A stretch of 59,679 nt of DNA, taken from Desulfovibrionaceae bacterium. GTDB taxonomy: Bacteria > Desulfobacterota > Desulfovibrionia > Desulfovibrionales > Desulfovibrionaceae. This document shows, piece after piece, positions 9,736-18,352 of the stretch. The notes under the pieces were generated by a model. It did no database searches. It was given only the letters and a program-made list of their open reading frames with translations, and was not told the DNA's origin. Position 1 is the first letter of the stretch, and each line of letters begins with the position of its first letter. Made by a program: the position numbers and the translations under genes. The stretch lies in NCBI GenBank assembly GCA_017454105.1, contig JAFTDR010000128.1, forward strand, positions 1 to 59,679, written 5' to 3'.

Positions 9736-10220
9736 CTTTTTTTTTTTGCTGTCGAACAGTGTGAAAATGTGCTAAAACCTTTCAGGGACCTCTTCTGTAC
9801 GTCAATTGATAGCTCGGCAATACAGAATCCTTGCTCTTAGGAGAAGCAGGGAGAGAAAAACAGCAGGGGTAAGTCCAAAGTTCGCAAGCACAGACGCCCA
9901 TCGACAAAGATACGCACAGTCGGACGGAAAATGGGGAAGAAGAGACGGTAGCCGCAGCCACACCTTTGCCAACATCTCCTTATACTATCTTCTCAATCTC
10001 TTAGCATGCAATGGAGCTCTACCCGACTGCATAAGGCCTTTCCCGCCCAAGCCAAAGGAGAGCGACCTCAATTAGTCGTAAGCCAAAGTTTCTCTGCGTC
10101 ACGCCGAGTATAGAGAACCTTTTGTCTCGAACCCTCGTTCGAGAATACCGTGCGAATTCACGCCATCCGCCCGAAAGTGTACACCGCACAACACACAAAT
10201 ACCCTACCAAAGGACAGAGT
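9736..10220. other. Gene-free spacer between insertion sequence and aldo/keto reductase
   Basis: About 485 bp. It begins with a 13-base T run directly after the insertion-sequence end. I see no recognisable gene; the reductase promoter must lie near the right end, where the palindrome at 10125-10144 is found. Confidence 0.5.
10125..10144. promoter_or_regulatory. Perfect 8-bp palindrome containing GAAC-N4-GTTC
   Basis: TCTCGAAC and GTTCGAGA are separated by CCTC. The core has the CGAAC-N4-GTTCG form known for Bacillus-type LexA operators. It lies 77 bp before the start of the aldo/keto reductase gene. It may be an operator; which protein binds it is unknown. Confidence 0.4.
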
Positions 10221-11333
10221 ATGCTAGGAAGTGACATCAAAAAACTCGGCTTTGGCCTCATGCGTCTCCCCAAACAGGGAGAGGCCATTGACATTCCCCA
10301 AGTCTCGGCAATGGTTGACCACTTTCTTGCCCACGGCTTTACGTATTTTGACACGGCCTGGGCCTACCCTGGGAGCGAGGACGCAATCAGACAGGCCCTG
10401 GTCGAGCGCTATCCTAGAGAACGCTTTCTTTTAGCCACGAAAAACGCCGCCTGGATCAACTGTGCAACGCGCGAGGACGCAATCGCGCAATTTACGACCT
10501 CCTTGCGCCAGACAGGTGCAGGCTACTTTGATTTCTACCTTTTGCACAATCTTGGGGAAACGCGGACTGCCTTTTTCGACAACTTCGACCTCTGGAACTT
10601 TGCGCTGCAAAAAAAACAGGAAGGCCTGATCCGCCATCTTGGCTTTCCCTTCCATTCCACGGCGGAAGAACTCGAGGATATCTTAACCAAGCATCCAGAA
10701 GCCGAATTCGTCCAACTCCAGATTAATTATGCTGACTGGGAAAGCCCGGCCATCCAGTCCCGGCGCTGCTACGAGGTCGCCCGCGCCCACGGAAAGCCAG
10801 TTGTCATCATGGAACCGGTCAAGGGCGGCCTTTTGGCCAATCCCCCAGAGCCTGTGGCTGACATCCTGCGCGCGGCAAATGCCGAAGCTTCTCTGCCATC
10901 GTGGGCCATTCGCTTTGCAGCAAGCCTCGATGGCGTACTCACAGTTCTCTCGGGCATGAGTACCCTGGACCAAATGGACGACAATATTTCCTTCATGGAC
11001 CACTTTAGCCCGCTCACTCCCAAGGAGGAAGAAGTCATCACAAAGGCGCGAGAAACCCTCGCAAGCCTGCCCATAATTCCCTGTACCTCCTGCGACTATT
11101 GCGCCAAGGTCTGCCCAGAAGAAATCGGCATTTCCGGCTCCTTTGCCGCCTTCAATATCCTAAACCTCTACCACAACAAGAATATTGCCAAACACCAGGA
11201 AGAGTGGCTTGTGGACATGCACGGCAGAAAAAGAGCCAAACATTGTGTACAGTGTGGCTCGTGTGAAGAGGTCTGTCCGCAGCACATCGCCATCCGCGAG
11301 GAATTAGTGCGGGTCAGCGCAGCGCTTGACTAG
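10221..11333 (+). CDS. Aldo/keto reductase with C-terminal 2x[4Fe-4S] ferredoxin domain
   Basis: A 370-residue oxidoreductase. The N-terminal TIM barrel carries the family's catalytic D, Y, K and H in FDTAWAYPG, LLATKN and YLLHN. The C-terminus has two ferredoxin-like cysteine clusters, CTSCDYCAKVCP and CVQCGSCEEVCP, so electrons may come from ferredoxin rather than, or in addition to, NAD(P)H. Substrate is unknown. The ATG at 10221 follows AAAGGA at a seven-base spacing, and the protein then starts with the expected MLGSDIKKLGFGLMRLP. An upstream in-frame start would add 33 residues that do not fit the family. It stands alone between two repeat-rich spacers. Confidence 0.92.
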   Translation: MLGSDIKKLGFGLMRLPKQGEAIDIPQVSAMVDHFLAHGFTYFDTAWAYPGSEDAIRQALVERYPRERFLLATKNAAWINCATREDAIAQFTTSLRQTGAGYFDFYLLHNLGETRTAFFDNFDLWNFALQKKQEGLIRHLGFPFHSTAEELEDILTKHPEAEFVQLQINYADWESPAIQSRRCYEVARAHGKPVVIMEPVKGGLLANPPEPVADILRAANAEASLPSWAIRFAASLDGVLTVLSGMSTLDQMDDNISFMDHFSPLTPKEEEVITKARETLASLPIIPCTSCDYCAKVCPEEIGISGSFAAFNILNLYHNKNIAKHQEEWLVDMHGRKRAKHCVQCGSCEEVCPQHIAIREELVRVSAALD

Positions 11334-11767
11334 TATTGGTTTTCTCAAGTTTGTGGATACATTGTACACAGAACGTTCTCGACAATTGTTTTTTCACATA
11401 GACTGAGAAAAGGTAGTACTAGTACCGACTTCTCTCGAGTCCGTATGTACAAATGTACGCATAGCTCTGGGTACAAGATACACGCGTATTTCGCGAATCG
11501 AGTACGAGCTACTGCCATACACAAGGCAGGAAAGGCGCATCGACGTACAGAGAAACTTGTGACGGGTGCAATCTTCCTTCCCATACTCCGCTACTATACT
11601 GCGGTCAGAAAAAAAGTTGTCACTTTGCGTTGAAAATACCAGACTCAGGGCCGACTCTCGTTCGCAAATATGCCATTTCATTTCTGGCTTGAGTACACAG
11701 ACGAAAAAGGAGACCATCTGTCCATGTTGGGCAGATGCTGTACACACTGACATTTTTGGAGGTAGCG
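11334..11767. other. Repeat-bearing spacer upstream of the flavoprotein gene
   Basis: About 430 bp without a gene. It contains a block at 11424-11460 (ACCGACT.CTCTC..GTCCGTATG) that recurs at 59472-59510, the 18-bp GGGTGCAATCTTCCTTCC block seen also near 4755, and then a full copy of the TGCGGTCAG repeat. The right end carries the ribosome site of the next gene. Confidence 0.6.
11595..11696 (+). repeat. Dispersed TGCGGTCAG repeat, copy 3 (long form)
   Basis: TATACTGCGGTCAG plus A-run, then GTTGAAAATACCAGACTCAG, TTCGCAAATATGCCA and TTTCTGGCTTGAGTA. It is the best match to copy 2 in its first half and to copy 1 in its last 15 bases. Confidence 0.8.
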
Positions 11768-12421
11768 ATGAAAATTGTCGCAGTCAATGGAAGTCCAAGG
11801 AAAAAAGGGAACACCGCAACCATCCTGCAACACGTCCTCGATGGTGCAAAACAAGCAAACGACCAAGTCGAAACGCAACTCGTCCACCTCTACACCTACC
11901 AGTACACGGGCTGTAAGAGCTGTTTTGCCTGCAAACTAAAAAATGGCAAATCCTACGGCAAATGCGCTCTCAAAGACGACATAACTCCCATTCTTGAAGA
12001 ACTGCCCAATGCGGACGCAATCGTCTTTGGATCCCCCATCTACTTTAGCGAACTCACCGGAATGATGCGCTGTTTTCTTGAGCGCCTCCTCTTCCCCATC
12101 TTTACCTACACCGAGAACTGGGGCAGCCTTGCCCCAAAAAAAGTTCGTACCGCTTTTGTCTATACCATGAACCTGACAAAACCCGTGATGGAAGAGTGGG
12201 GCTATCCTGAACGTTTTCAAAAAATGGAAAGTGTCGCAGGACACCTCTTTGGCATTCCTTCCGAAGTACTCTCCGTCTATAATACCGTTCAGTTCAACGA
12301 CTACTCCAAGTATGTCTGTACGGTCTTTTCTGAAGAAGAGAAAAAGCAATACCGCGCAACACAATTCCCCATAGACTGCCAGAAAGCGGAAGAGCTTGGT
12401 GCGAGGCTGATTGCGGAGTAA
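11768..12421 (+). CDS. NAD(P)H-dependent FMN reductase / iron-sulfur flavoprotein family
   Basis: A 217-residue flavodoxin-fold protein. The N-terminal phosphate loop VNGSPRKKGNT binds FMN; a short cysteine cluster CKSCFACK followed by a further C (GKCALKDD) near residues 46-66 resembles that of Isf-type proteins, and GSPIYFSELTGMMRCFLER is the conserved flavin contact segment. It probably transfers electrons between a nicotinamide or ferredoxin and a small acceptor. The ATG at 11768 follows GGAGG; an upstream frame extension of 11 residues lacks support. It is isolated from its neighbours by repeat-rich spacers. Confidence 0.88.
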   Translation: MKIVAVNGSPRKKGNTATILQHVLDGAKQANDQVETQLVHLYTYQYTGCKSCFACKLKNGKSYGKCALKDDITPILEELPNADAIVFGSPIYFSELTGMMRCFLERLLFPIFTYTENWGSLAPKKVRTAFVYTMNLTKPVMEEWGYPERFQKMESVAGHLFGIPSEVLSVYNTVQFNDYSKYVCTVFSEEEKKQYRATQFPIDCQKAEELGARLIAE

Positions 12422-13470
12422 ACGGCACGTACGCCGCAAAAAAGCCCCTCGAGTCAGAAAGAAATCCTGGACGCATCCGCCGACTTGCGCTGCAGCAAAG
12501 AAAGTCTGAGTGAATTTGCGGGCATATTGGGCATTGAAGCAGGCTCATGGACAAAAAGCATATGGGCTTAACTTGATTGCGCGGCAAAAAGGCGCCAACT
12601 CTCTATATCTCTACTGTCACAAACCTGCTTCTATGCCTTGATCCTTTGTATACCCGCCGTACCAAGGTTTGAGGAAGTGCGAGGTTCCGCTGTTCACAAG
12701 GACGCAAGCGGACGATCTTCTCCGTCGCGAGTATATGTTTGGCCAATTTCACTCGAAAAGGCGCGGTAGTCGCTCAAGAGCGGTCACAATTGAAGATGAA
12801 TTTTGCTCTTATGCAAATTTGATTCCAAAAAACTCGGATTGTTGTGGCGCATACCGCATCCCAAGCAATGTCGCGGGAGAAAGAATACTCTCAAACCCGG
12901 CAAGTATGTCGGCGCGTCTTGTTTCACGTCGCAGACAAAAGCCAGAAAAAAAGCTCTCTCAGATATTTCTGGACAACGTACTCATTCTCTTGCAGGCGTA
13001 AACTGCGTCTACCGCCGCTTATCTACACCTAGATAGAATGCACGGTGCATTCGACTATGCACCCATTTTGCAGCGAAACAAATCGTTTTCACTCCCAATC
13101 GTGTCAGAGAATTTAAAAATCCGCATACACTGGGCTTTTCGACTCACAAGCCAAACGAAGCGCCAGAAATTTGTACTGAATACTTAAGAGCCGTTGCACA
13201 AAATCATTTTCTCCCTCAAAAATTTGTGGTACATAAGAGAGCTAGAAAAAAGAGCGAATTTTCTTTCCGCCCTGACATGCACGTCGGCAAACCCGCTCGT
13301 TTTTCTACCTCAGGGCGCCACATAAGAGAGCGTTTATACAGCCGCTAGAAAAAAATATCCTCATTAAAAAGAAAATCGAAGACTCGACCTGACTCAATTA
13401 TTGCTTTACAAGAAATTTTTTTCTAGGCGGAGTATACAGCGCCGGATCTGCTTCAAAGGAGAGGGTCTCT
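12422..13470. other. One-kilobase gene-free spacer upstream of fur
   Basis: No convincing coding gene. It contains a 65-bp block at 12670-12734 that recurs at 42949-43013, and an ACATAAGAGAGC direct repeat (about 13231 and 13320), each followed within 25 bases by CTAGAAAAAA. The part next to fur is AT-rich and presumably holds its promoter, but I cannot assign a Fur box with confidence. Confidence 0.55.
12670..12734 (+). repeat. 65-bp repeat with conserved reading frame, copy 1
   Basis: Aligns without gaps to 42949-43013 with 13 mismatches by my count. In one frame the two copies encode similar peptides (LRKCE..., then QADDLLRREY here and KAEDLVRREY there). See the finding on this repeat. 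Confidence 0.6.
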
Positions 13471-13923
13471 ATGACCGAAGTAAAACAGAATACTGTTGAC
13501 GACTTCTGCAGATTCATGAAGCAAAAGGGGATGAACATAACCTTACAGAGAAAAAAAATAGCGAAAGCCTTTTTCCAGCTCAATGGGCACCACTCGCTTG
13601 AGGAATTCTACCAAATCATCGCGCAGGAAGACCCGACTATTGGCCAGACTACCGTATATAGAACGCTTAAGCTCCTCCGGGAAGCGGGACTTGCGTCTGA
13701 AATTCACTTCAGCGATGATATAACGAGGTATGAAGTCGCTGACCCGAGAAGTCATCACGATCACTTAATCTGCATCGAGTGCGGGAAAATCATAGAAATC
13801 GTCAATAGCTCAATCGAGGACATACAGAAAAAAATCGCGAAAGAACACGGCTTTACTCTCACAGGCCACATCCACAATCTCTACGGCGTCTGTACCGACT
13901 GTCAAAACAAACAGGTCACCTGA
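13471..13923 (+). CDS. Fur-family ferric uptake regulator
   Basis: A 150-residue metal-dependent repressor. The N-terminal winged helix contains GQTTVYRTLKLLREAGLASE; the dimerisation domain contains HHDHLICIECGKIIE, the family's metal-binding histidine-rich motif, and a second CTDC pair near the C-terminus that with CIEC can make the structural zinc site. It fits Fur better than PerR or Zur, but the metal cannot be settled from sequence. AAGGAG lies upstream of the ATG. The gene is followed after 20 bp by a small FeoB-associated peptide, so it probably controls ferrous iron uptake, although feoA/feoB are not in the window. Confidence 0.88.
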   Translation: MTEVKQNTVDDFCRFMKQKGMNITLQRKKIAKAFFQLNGHHSLEEFYQIIAQEDPTIGQTTVYRTLKLLREAGLASEIHFSDDITRYEVADPRSHHDHLICIECGKIIEIVNSSIEDIQKKIAKEHGFTLTGHIHNLYGVCTDCQNKQVT

Positions 13924-13943
13924 CAAATTGGAGGTATGAGAGT

Positions 13944-14084
13944 ATGCAAAATCTCATCGTCGCCGTTCTTATCCTCTGCGCTGTTCTCTACTTCGGACGG
14001 CGCATCTACCAGAATCTTCACAAGGGCGGCGGTTGCGGATGCGGCTGCAGCAATTGCACATCAAAGAAAGATTCCCGCAAATAG
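13944..14084 (+). CDS. FeoB-associated Cys-rich membrane peptide (46 aa)
   Basis: A small protein with a single N-terminal membrane helix (NLIVAVLILCAVLYFGRRIY) and a glycine/cysteine-rich tail GGGCGCGCSNC followed by lysines. This is the architecture of the FeoB-associated Cys-rich family that usually follows feoB, where it may help ferrous iron transfer. GGAGGT lies eight bases before the ATG. It is immediately downstream of the Fur gene and likely co-transcribed. feoB itself is not nearby, so the peptide may act with a transporter encoded elsewhere or be left over from a lost feo operon. Confidence 0.82.
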   Translation: MQNLIVAVLILCAVLYFGRRIYQNLHKGGGCGCGCSNCTSKKDSRK

Positions 14085-14529
14085 ACTAAAAGGTACAGGC
14101 GAGCGCGGACTCCGCGCCCGCCAAAACTCCTGCAGGGCGAGGACTGCCCCAGACTGCCACCGGTCGGCACACGCTTTGGGCTTGCGTCGTCCGCATTTTG
14201 AGTATCCAGGCACGGAAATTGATCGGACAAGGCGGCAAAAACAATCTGAGCAAGCGTAATCTTCTTATTGCACAGCAAATCAAAAAACAGATCGGCCCCA
14301 AACAGTCAGGATTTCCTGACAACTCTGTCGCAGCAAGCTCGTACACACAAGTCTGATACTTCTGCAGGGCCCTTGCCAAAAGGCCGAAAGCAAGCGCTAG
14401 ACTCGAAAAAGCCACACACGGGGCTTGCAAGAGTAAATGACTCGTCCATTGGCCACCCATCCGAGGCGGGCTTGCCACTCTTTTTCTCCTTAAAATCCAG
14501 TTCTGTACGCGTCCTCAAATTGCTCTTAC

Positions 14530-14554
14530 TGTGATCAGAAAAAAATTGCCACTT
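14530..14554 (+). repeat. Dispersed TGCGGTCAG repeat, short degenerate copy
   Basis: TGTGATCAGAAAAAAATTGC followed by CACTT; only the first 25 bases match the family. Confidence 0.5.
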
Positions 14555-15107
14555 GGTTTTCTCGACCTATGTATGCAAAGTCTACTTTCTGGTAGGACGA
14601 TCAAAAGATGCGGCTTCACTCCGATCAGTTCCCTTGCAGGCGAAACCTAACGCATAGTTCGATTGCTCTGCGAGAATTGCCGCGCAAAATCAACTTTTCA
14701 AATCCATACATTTTTCAGACGCGATCATCGTAAAATTCCCAGACAAAAAAAACACTCAACTAATGCAATCATTACTATTATCTTATAAGATAAATTAACC
14801 AAGAGACACCAAATTATTCCGTTAAAAATACTTACACAAGAAACACAAATATTTATAAAATTACACAGAAATAATTACTTTTATATCGATAAAACGAAAT
14901 TTATTAAGGATTGGTGGAACGGTGGAGTCGATGAGACTCTCATTACACGACCACGACGTTTCGACAAAACTCTCATGCTGGATACGGTGAAAACATTTTT
15001 TTCGACAGAATTTTCCGGCCAATCTCAATTATTTAAAGGACTTGATATCTGTAAAGACCTAACATTCAGGAAACTCCAAGAAACAATACCTATTATTTTT
15101 CTTCCTT

Positions 15108-15253
15108 GAATCCGCTCGCAGGTCAACAGTACTATGCGGTGTTTGTACATCTTCCAATAGAGTCATTGTCAAAGAATCCGCATTCTTCCGTTGGAGAGAT
15201 AGCTTGAGAGTCGGCTGAAAAGCGCATTTCACTGTCCCCCCGTGAGCGGATAT
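15108..15253 (+). mobile_element. Mini-element (MITE-like), copy A, with 8-bp target duplication
   Basis: A 146-bp insert with inverted ends GAATCCGCTCGCAGG and the complement of CCGTGAGCGGATAT. It is flanked by TCTTCCTT on the left (15100-15107) and TCTTTCTT on the right (15254-15261), a 7/8 match. It splits the ATPase pseudogene between codons for PIIFL and SFAQ. It encodes no transposase. Confidence 0.85.
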
Positions 15254-15753
15254 TCTTTCTTTTGCCCAGTTCAATAATTCAAGGTGTGAAGAAACAATTT
15301 CACGTATAAAAAGAGCTTTGGCAAGAATCTATAGTTCATTTACTATATTTATTGATTTTAATACAATTCCTTAGGCAGAAAAAGAAATTTTCAACTCAAT
15401 TCATGTTTCAATGACCGATGAGAGCACTCAGGACTCTCTGCCTTATCTTTGTAAACTTCTCGCAAATCAGCATAAAATAAAACTAATCATACTTTTAGAT
15501 AAATATTACACACCGTTGCATGAAGCCTGGTTCAACGGGTTTTGGGACAAACTTATCAATTTTATGCACGGATTCATCAAGGCCACGTTCAAAACAAATC
15601 CATATTTAGGTCGGGCACTGCTCACTGGTATCACAAAAATCGGTGTAAACAATATTGAAGTTGTGCGTACGACAGGTAATTTCTATACTGACTGTTTTGG
15701 TTTAACAAAAAATGAATGAGTATGGACTTGATAACAGATCTGAGATAAAAAAG

Positions 15754-15898
15754 GTATCCGCTCACAGGTACGCGGTGGATGTGCGATTTATGCAAGCTTT
15801 TCTGGTATCTCAAATGGTAGAATGCTGAATTTGTCACCTCTGATATGATTTGAAGAACTATAAACGCCGCGTTGTATCGTTTACCCATGAGCGGATAC
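15754..15898 (-). mobile_element. Mini-element (MITE-like), copy B, with perfect 8-bp target duplication
   Basis: A 145-bp insert whose ends GTATCCGCTCACAGGTA and the complement of TACCCATGAGCGGATAC are inverted repeats. TAAAAAAG flanks it exactly on both sides (15746-15753 and 15899-15906). Read on the minus strand its interior aligns with copy A, so it is inserted in the opposite orientation. Removing it and one TAAAAAAG restores EIKK-RYD of the pseudogene. Confidence 0.88.
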
Positions 15899-16245
15899 TA
15901 AAAAAGAGGTACGATGTTTTTATTTTTTGAAATCAAAAATCTATAATCAATGTTCAATCATTAACTACATCAAAAATAAACAAATCGGCCTCTTTTTTGC
16001 ACAAAAAATCTCAAATGCATTACTAGGTGAACTCTTTGCCCGTTCTAGTGTCAAAGAAGAACTAGCCTAATTACTCCACGGTACAGCAATCGTAACCAAG
16101 ATAAATGAGCAAATAAATTTTTCTCAATTGAATAAAGAAGGGTGTGGGATCTGGAGTTTGATTGGCAACTCCCAGCCTACGCTCTTTTAAGCCCCAAAAA
16201 AAACTTAGGTTTCAGTCGCTGTACAGTTCTTTAGGGCATCATATT

Positions 16246-16372
16246 TGCGGTCAAAAAAAAGTTGGAGTTGGAAATACACTCAAGCAAGAAAAAAATGTGT
16301 ACATGCATGGTCTGAGATTCTAGAACAATGCGGGTTCGTAGCTCAACGGTGGCAACTTTTTTCCTGACCGCA
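16246..16372. repeat. 127-bp unit bounded by inverted TGCGGTCAG repeats
   Basis: The left end TGCGGTCAAAAAAAAGTTG and the complement of the right end (TGCGGTCAGGAAAAAAGTTG) face each other. The interior has no gene. This is the only place where two copies of the dispersed repeat form a closed inverted pair, so it may be a mini-element whose ends are this repeat. No target duplication is evident. Confidence 0.6.
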
Positions 16373-16504
16373 GCCAGACTTTGTTTTCCGTTTGCGCTGA
16401 GTGTACTCGGGCACGTCTTCGACTTGAACGATGCGCTGATCCATATCGTGAGGATTTGAGCCGACACGTGCCTCACATGTCGCCTCCGTGGCCACACTCG
16501 CAGC

Positions 16505-16538
16505 AAAAAAAAGTACAGCCCTCGCAAGAAGGCTGTAC
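16505..16538 (-). terminator. Rho-independent terminator of the hydrogenase operon
   Basis: On the minus strand GTACAGCC and GGCTGTAC form a stem around a ten-base loop, followed by eight T. It begins seven bases after the hydrogenase stop codon. Confidence 0.85.
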
Positions 16539-16544
16539 ACACAA

Positions 16545-18341
16545 TTAATCAGTCAACGTCAGGCGGCGCTTGTTCTCATCAATGGACTCAGTCAGTATGT
16601 CCTGCCTATCACTGTAGTGGGTGTGGAGAAGGTGATGGGCCTTCTCGGAATTCGGCTCCCCGAGGTAGGAGGAATAGAGGAGCTTAATCTGGGGATTGTT
16701 GTGTGACTGGCGGTAGGTCATCTGATGATCGAGATCATAGAGCGACTGCTGCTTTCTTGCGCGCGCCGGATGGTAGGCACCCTTGATGCGGCTGCTTCCA
16801 CCACCGTCAATACACCCGCCAGGACAGGCCATGACTTCGATAAAGGTGTATGGCGATTTTCCGGCAAGAACTTCCTCGGCAAGAATGCGCGCATTGCGCA
16901 GACCATGGCAGATGGCAAGCTTGACAGGCCCTGCGGGTCCAAGTGTCAATTCCGCAGTGCGCACTCCCTCAAGGCCGCGCAAAGGTTTTGCGACAATACC
17001 CTGAAGCTCCTTGCCTGCAAGGACAGCGTGGACTGTCCGCACAGCCGCTTCCATGACACCACCTGTTGTCCCGAAAATCACGGCCGCGCCGGTTGATGCG
17101 CTCATGAAGGGATTGTCAAAAGGCTCTGGCGGAATCGAGACAAAATCAACGCCAAGACGGCGCAGGAGGCGGGAGAACTCGCGCACTGAGATGACCACAT
17201 CGTTATCTGGGACACCGTCCCGCGCAAGCTGCGGCCGTGCCGCCTCGTCTTTCTTTGCTATGCAGGGCATAATCGAGATGTTCTTGATACGTTTCGGATC
17301 AAGATGCATCTTTTCTGCGAGATAGCTTTTGACAAGTGCGCCCTGAATGCCCTGTGGCGAACGGGTTGAGGAGATATGCGGCAGAATGTCTGGTATGTGC
17401 TTTTCAGCGAAATTGATCCAGGCAGGACAGCAGCTCGTGAACATGGGGAGTGTTCCGCCATTCTTGATGCGGCCGAGCAGCTCGTAGCCCTCTTCCATAA
17501 TCGTCACGTCGGCTGCGAAATCCGTGTCAATGACAATATCAGCGCCTATGGCACGCAGGGCGGCAACAATCTTGCCCTCGACATTGGTGCCTGGGGCGAA
17601 GCCAAACTCATCCCCCATAAGCACGCGCACTGAAGGAGCGAAACTAAAGACAGTTGTCACATCGGGCGAGGCCAGATAATCGAGGACTGTGTCGTTCTGA
17701 TCGCGCTCGCCAAGCGACCCTGTCGGGCAAACTAAGATACACTGGCCGCACTGGATACATGCGGAGGATTTGTGATTGGGCGCCATGCCAACGCCAATAT
17801 GTGATCCAAGGCCTTTGCCATCAACTGTCAGCGCGGCAACGCCCTGCACATCGCGGCAGACGGTTACGCAGCGCAGACAGCGGATGCACTTGGTCATATC
17901 CCGAAACATTGCGGTCGCACTCTCGTCAACCACACGCCCGGCCGCGGGTTTCTGCAGAATATTCGCAAAACGGTTGCGCGTTAAACCGACAGCCTCCGCG
18001 AGATCCTGGAGTTCGCAATCGCCGTGGCGCGTACACGAAGCGCAGTCCTGATGGTGATCCGCCAAGATCATCTCAACCTGCATGCGCTGGCGCTCGCGGA
18101 CCTTGCTGGAATAGGTATTGACCTGCATTCCCTCGGAAAGCGGCGTGTCGCATGAGGTCACAAGGCGCGTGCCCGCCTCGTCTGTCACCTGAACCAAGCA
18201 GACGCGGCAGGTGCCTGGTGTGTGATTGAGAGGCGAAAAATGGCAAAGAGACGGGATGAAAAAGCCGTTGCGCCGGGCGACAGCGAGGATGCTCTCGCCC
18301 TGTTCAAATTCGCATTCCCTGCTATTGATATACGCTTTCAT
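16545..18341 (-). CDS. [FeFe] hydrogenase catalytic subunit (HndD/HydA type)
   Basis: Reversibly oxidises H2. Of 598 residues, the N-terminus has a [2Fe-2S] domain (C33, C45, C48, C64), then a His-ligated [4Fe-4S] region (HHQDCASCTRHGDC), two ferredoxin-type clusters (CIRCLRCVTVC, CIQCGQCILVCP) and the H-cluster domain with its three signatures FTSCCPAW, MPCIAKKDEA and MACPGGCIDGGG. The first ~210 residues match the NuoG-like N-terminus of NAD(P)-linked cytosolic hydrogenases; no signal peptide is present. It lies 11 bp downstream of a NuoF/GltD-like partner on the same strand and ends at a clear terminator, so the pair is a two-gene operon or the end of a longer one with uvrA. Confidence 0.94.
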   Translation of the reverse strand: MKAYINSRECEFEQGESILAVARRNGFFIPSLCHFSPLNHTPGTCRVCLVQVTDEAGTRLVTSCDTPLSEGMQVNTYSSKVRERQRMQVEMILADHHQDCASCTRHGDCELQDLAEAVGLTRNRFANILQKPAAGRVVDESATAMFRDMTKCIRCLRCVTVCRDVQGVAALTVDGKGLGSHIGVGMAPNHKSSACIQCGQCILVCPTGSLGERDQNDTVLDYLASPDVTTVFSFAPSVRVLMGDEFGFAPGTNVEGKIVAALRAIGADIVIDTDFAADVTIMEEGYELLGRIKNGGTLPMFTSCCPAWINFAEKHIPDILPHISSTRSPQGIQGALVKSYLAEKMHLDPKRIKNISIMPCIAKKDEAARPQLARDGVPDNDVVISVREFSRLLRRLGVDFVSIPPEPFDNPFMSASTGAAVIFGTTGGVMEAAVRTVHAVLAGKELQGIVAKPLRGLEGVRTAELTLGPAGPVKLAICHGLRNARILAEEVLAGKSPYTFIEVMACPGGCIDGGGSSRIKGAYHPARARKQQSLYDLDHQMTYRQSHNNPQIKLLYSSYLGEPNSEKAHHLLHTHYSDRQDILTESIDENKRRLTLTD

Positions 18342-18352
18342 GCGGCTGCTCC

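Larger units (their letters stand above)
14816..16190 (+). pseudogene. AAA-ATPase-like (DUF1703-type) gene, broken by two mini-element insertions, frameshift and stops
   Basis: Fragments read in order as a protein of the 'AAA-ATPase-like' family that normally pairs an ATPase domain with a PD-(D/E)XK nuclease-like domain. The N-terminal part (14816-15106) gives NNYFYIDKTKFIKDWWNGG and LITRPRRFDKTLMLDT, the family's substitute P-loop, and ends at TIPIIFLP. It resumes at 15254 with SFAQFNN, has an internal TAG, then continues through KLIILLDKYYTPLHEAWFNG and KTNPYLGRALLTGITKIG. After a stop and frameshift comes YGLDNRSEIKK; beyond the second insertion RYDVFIF, SIINYIKNKQIGLFFAQ and SSVKEELA...INFSQLN. 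The region is clearly more AT-rich than its neighbours, which suggests transfer. The C-terminal nuclease part is lost. Confidence 0.85.

Noticed and set aside
14086..14478. A 131-residue minus-strand frame with a hydrophobic stretch and CVYEL, faintly like DsbB
   Set aside because: No ribosome site, no complete family motif and no clear homology; it lies in decayed sequence.
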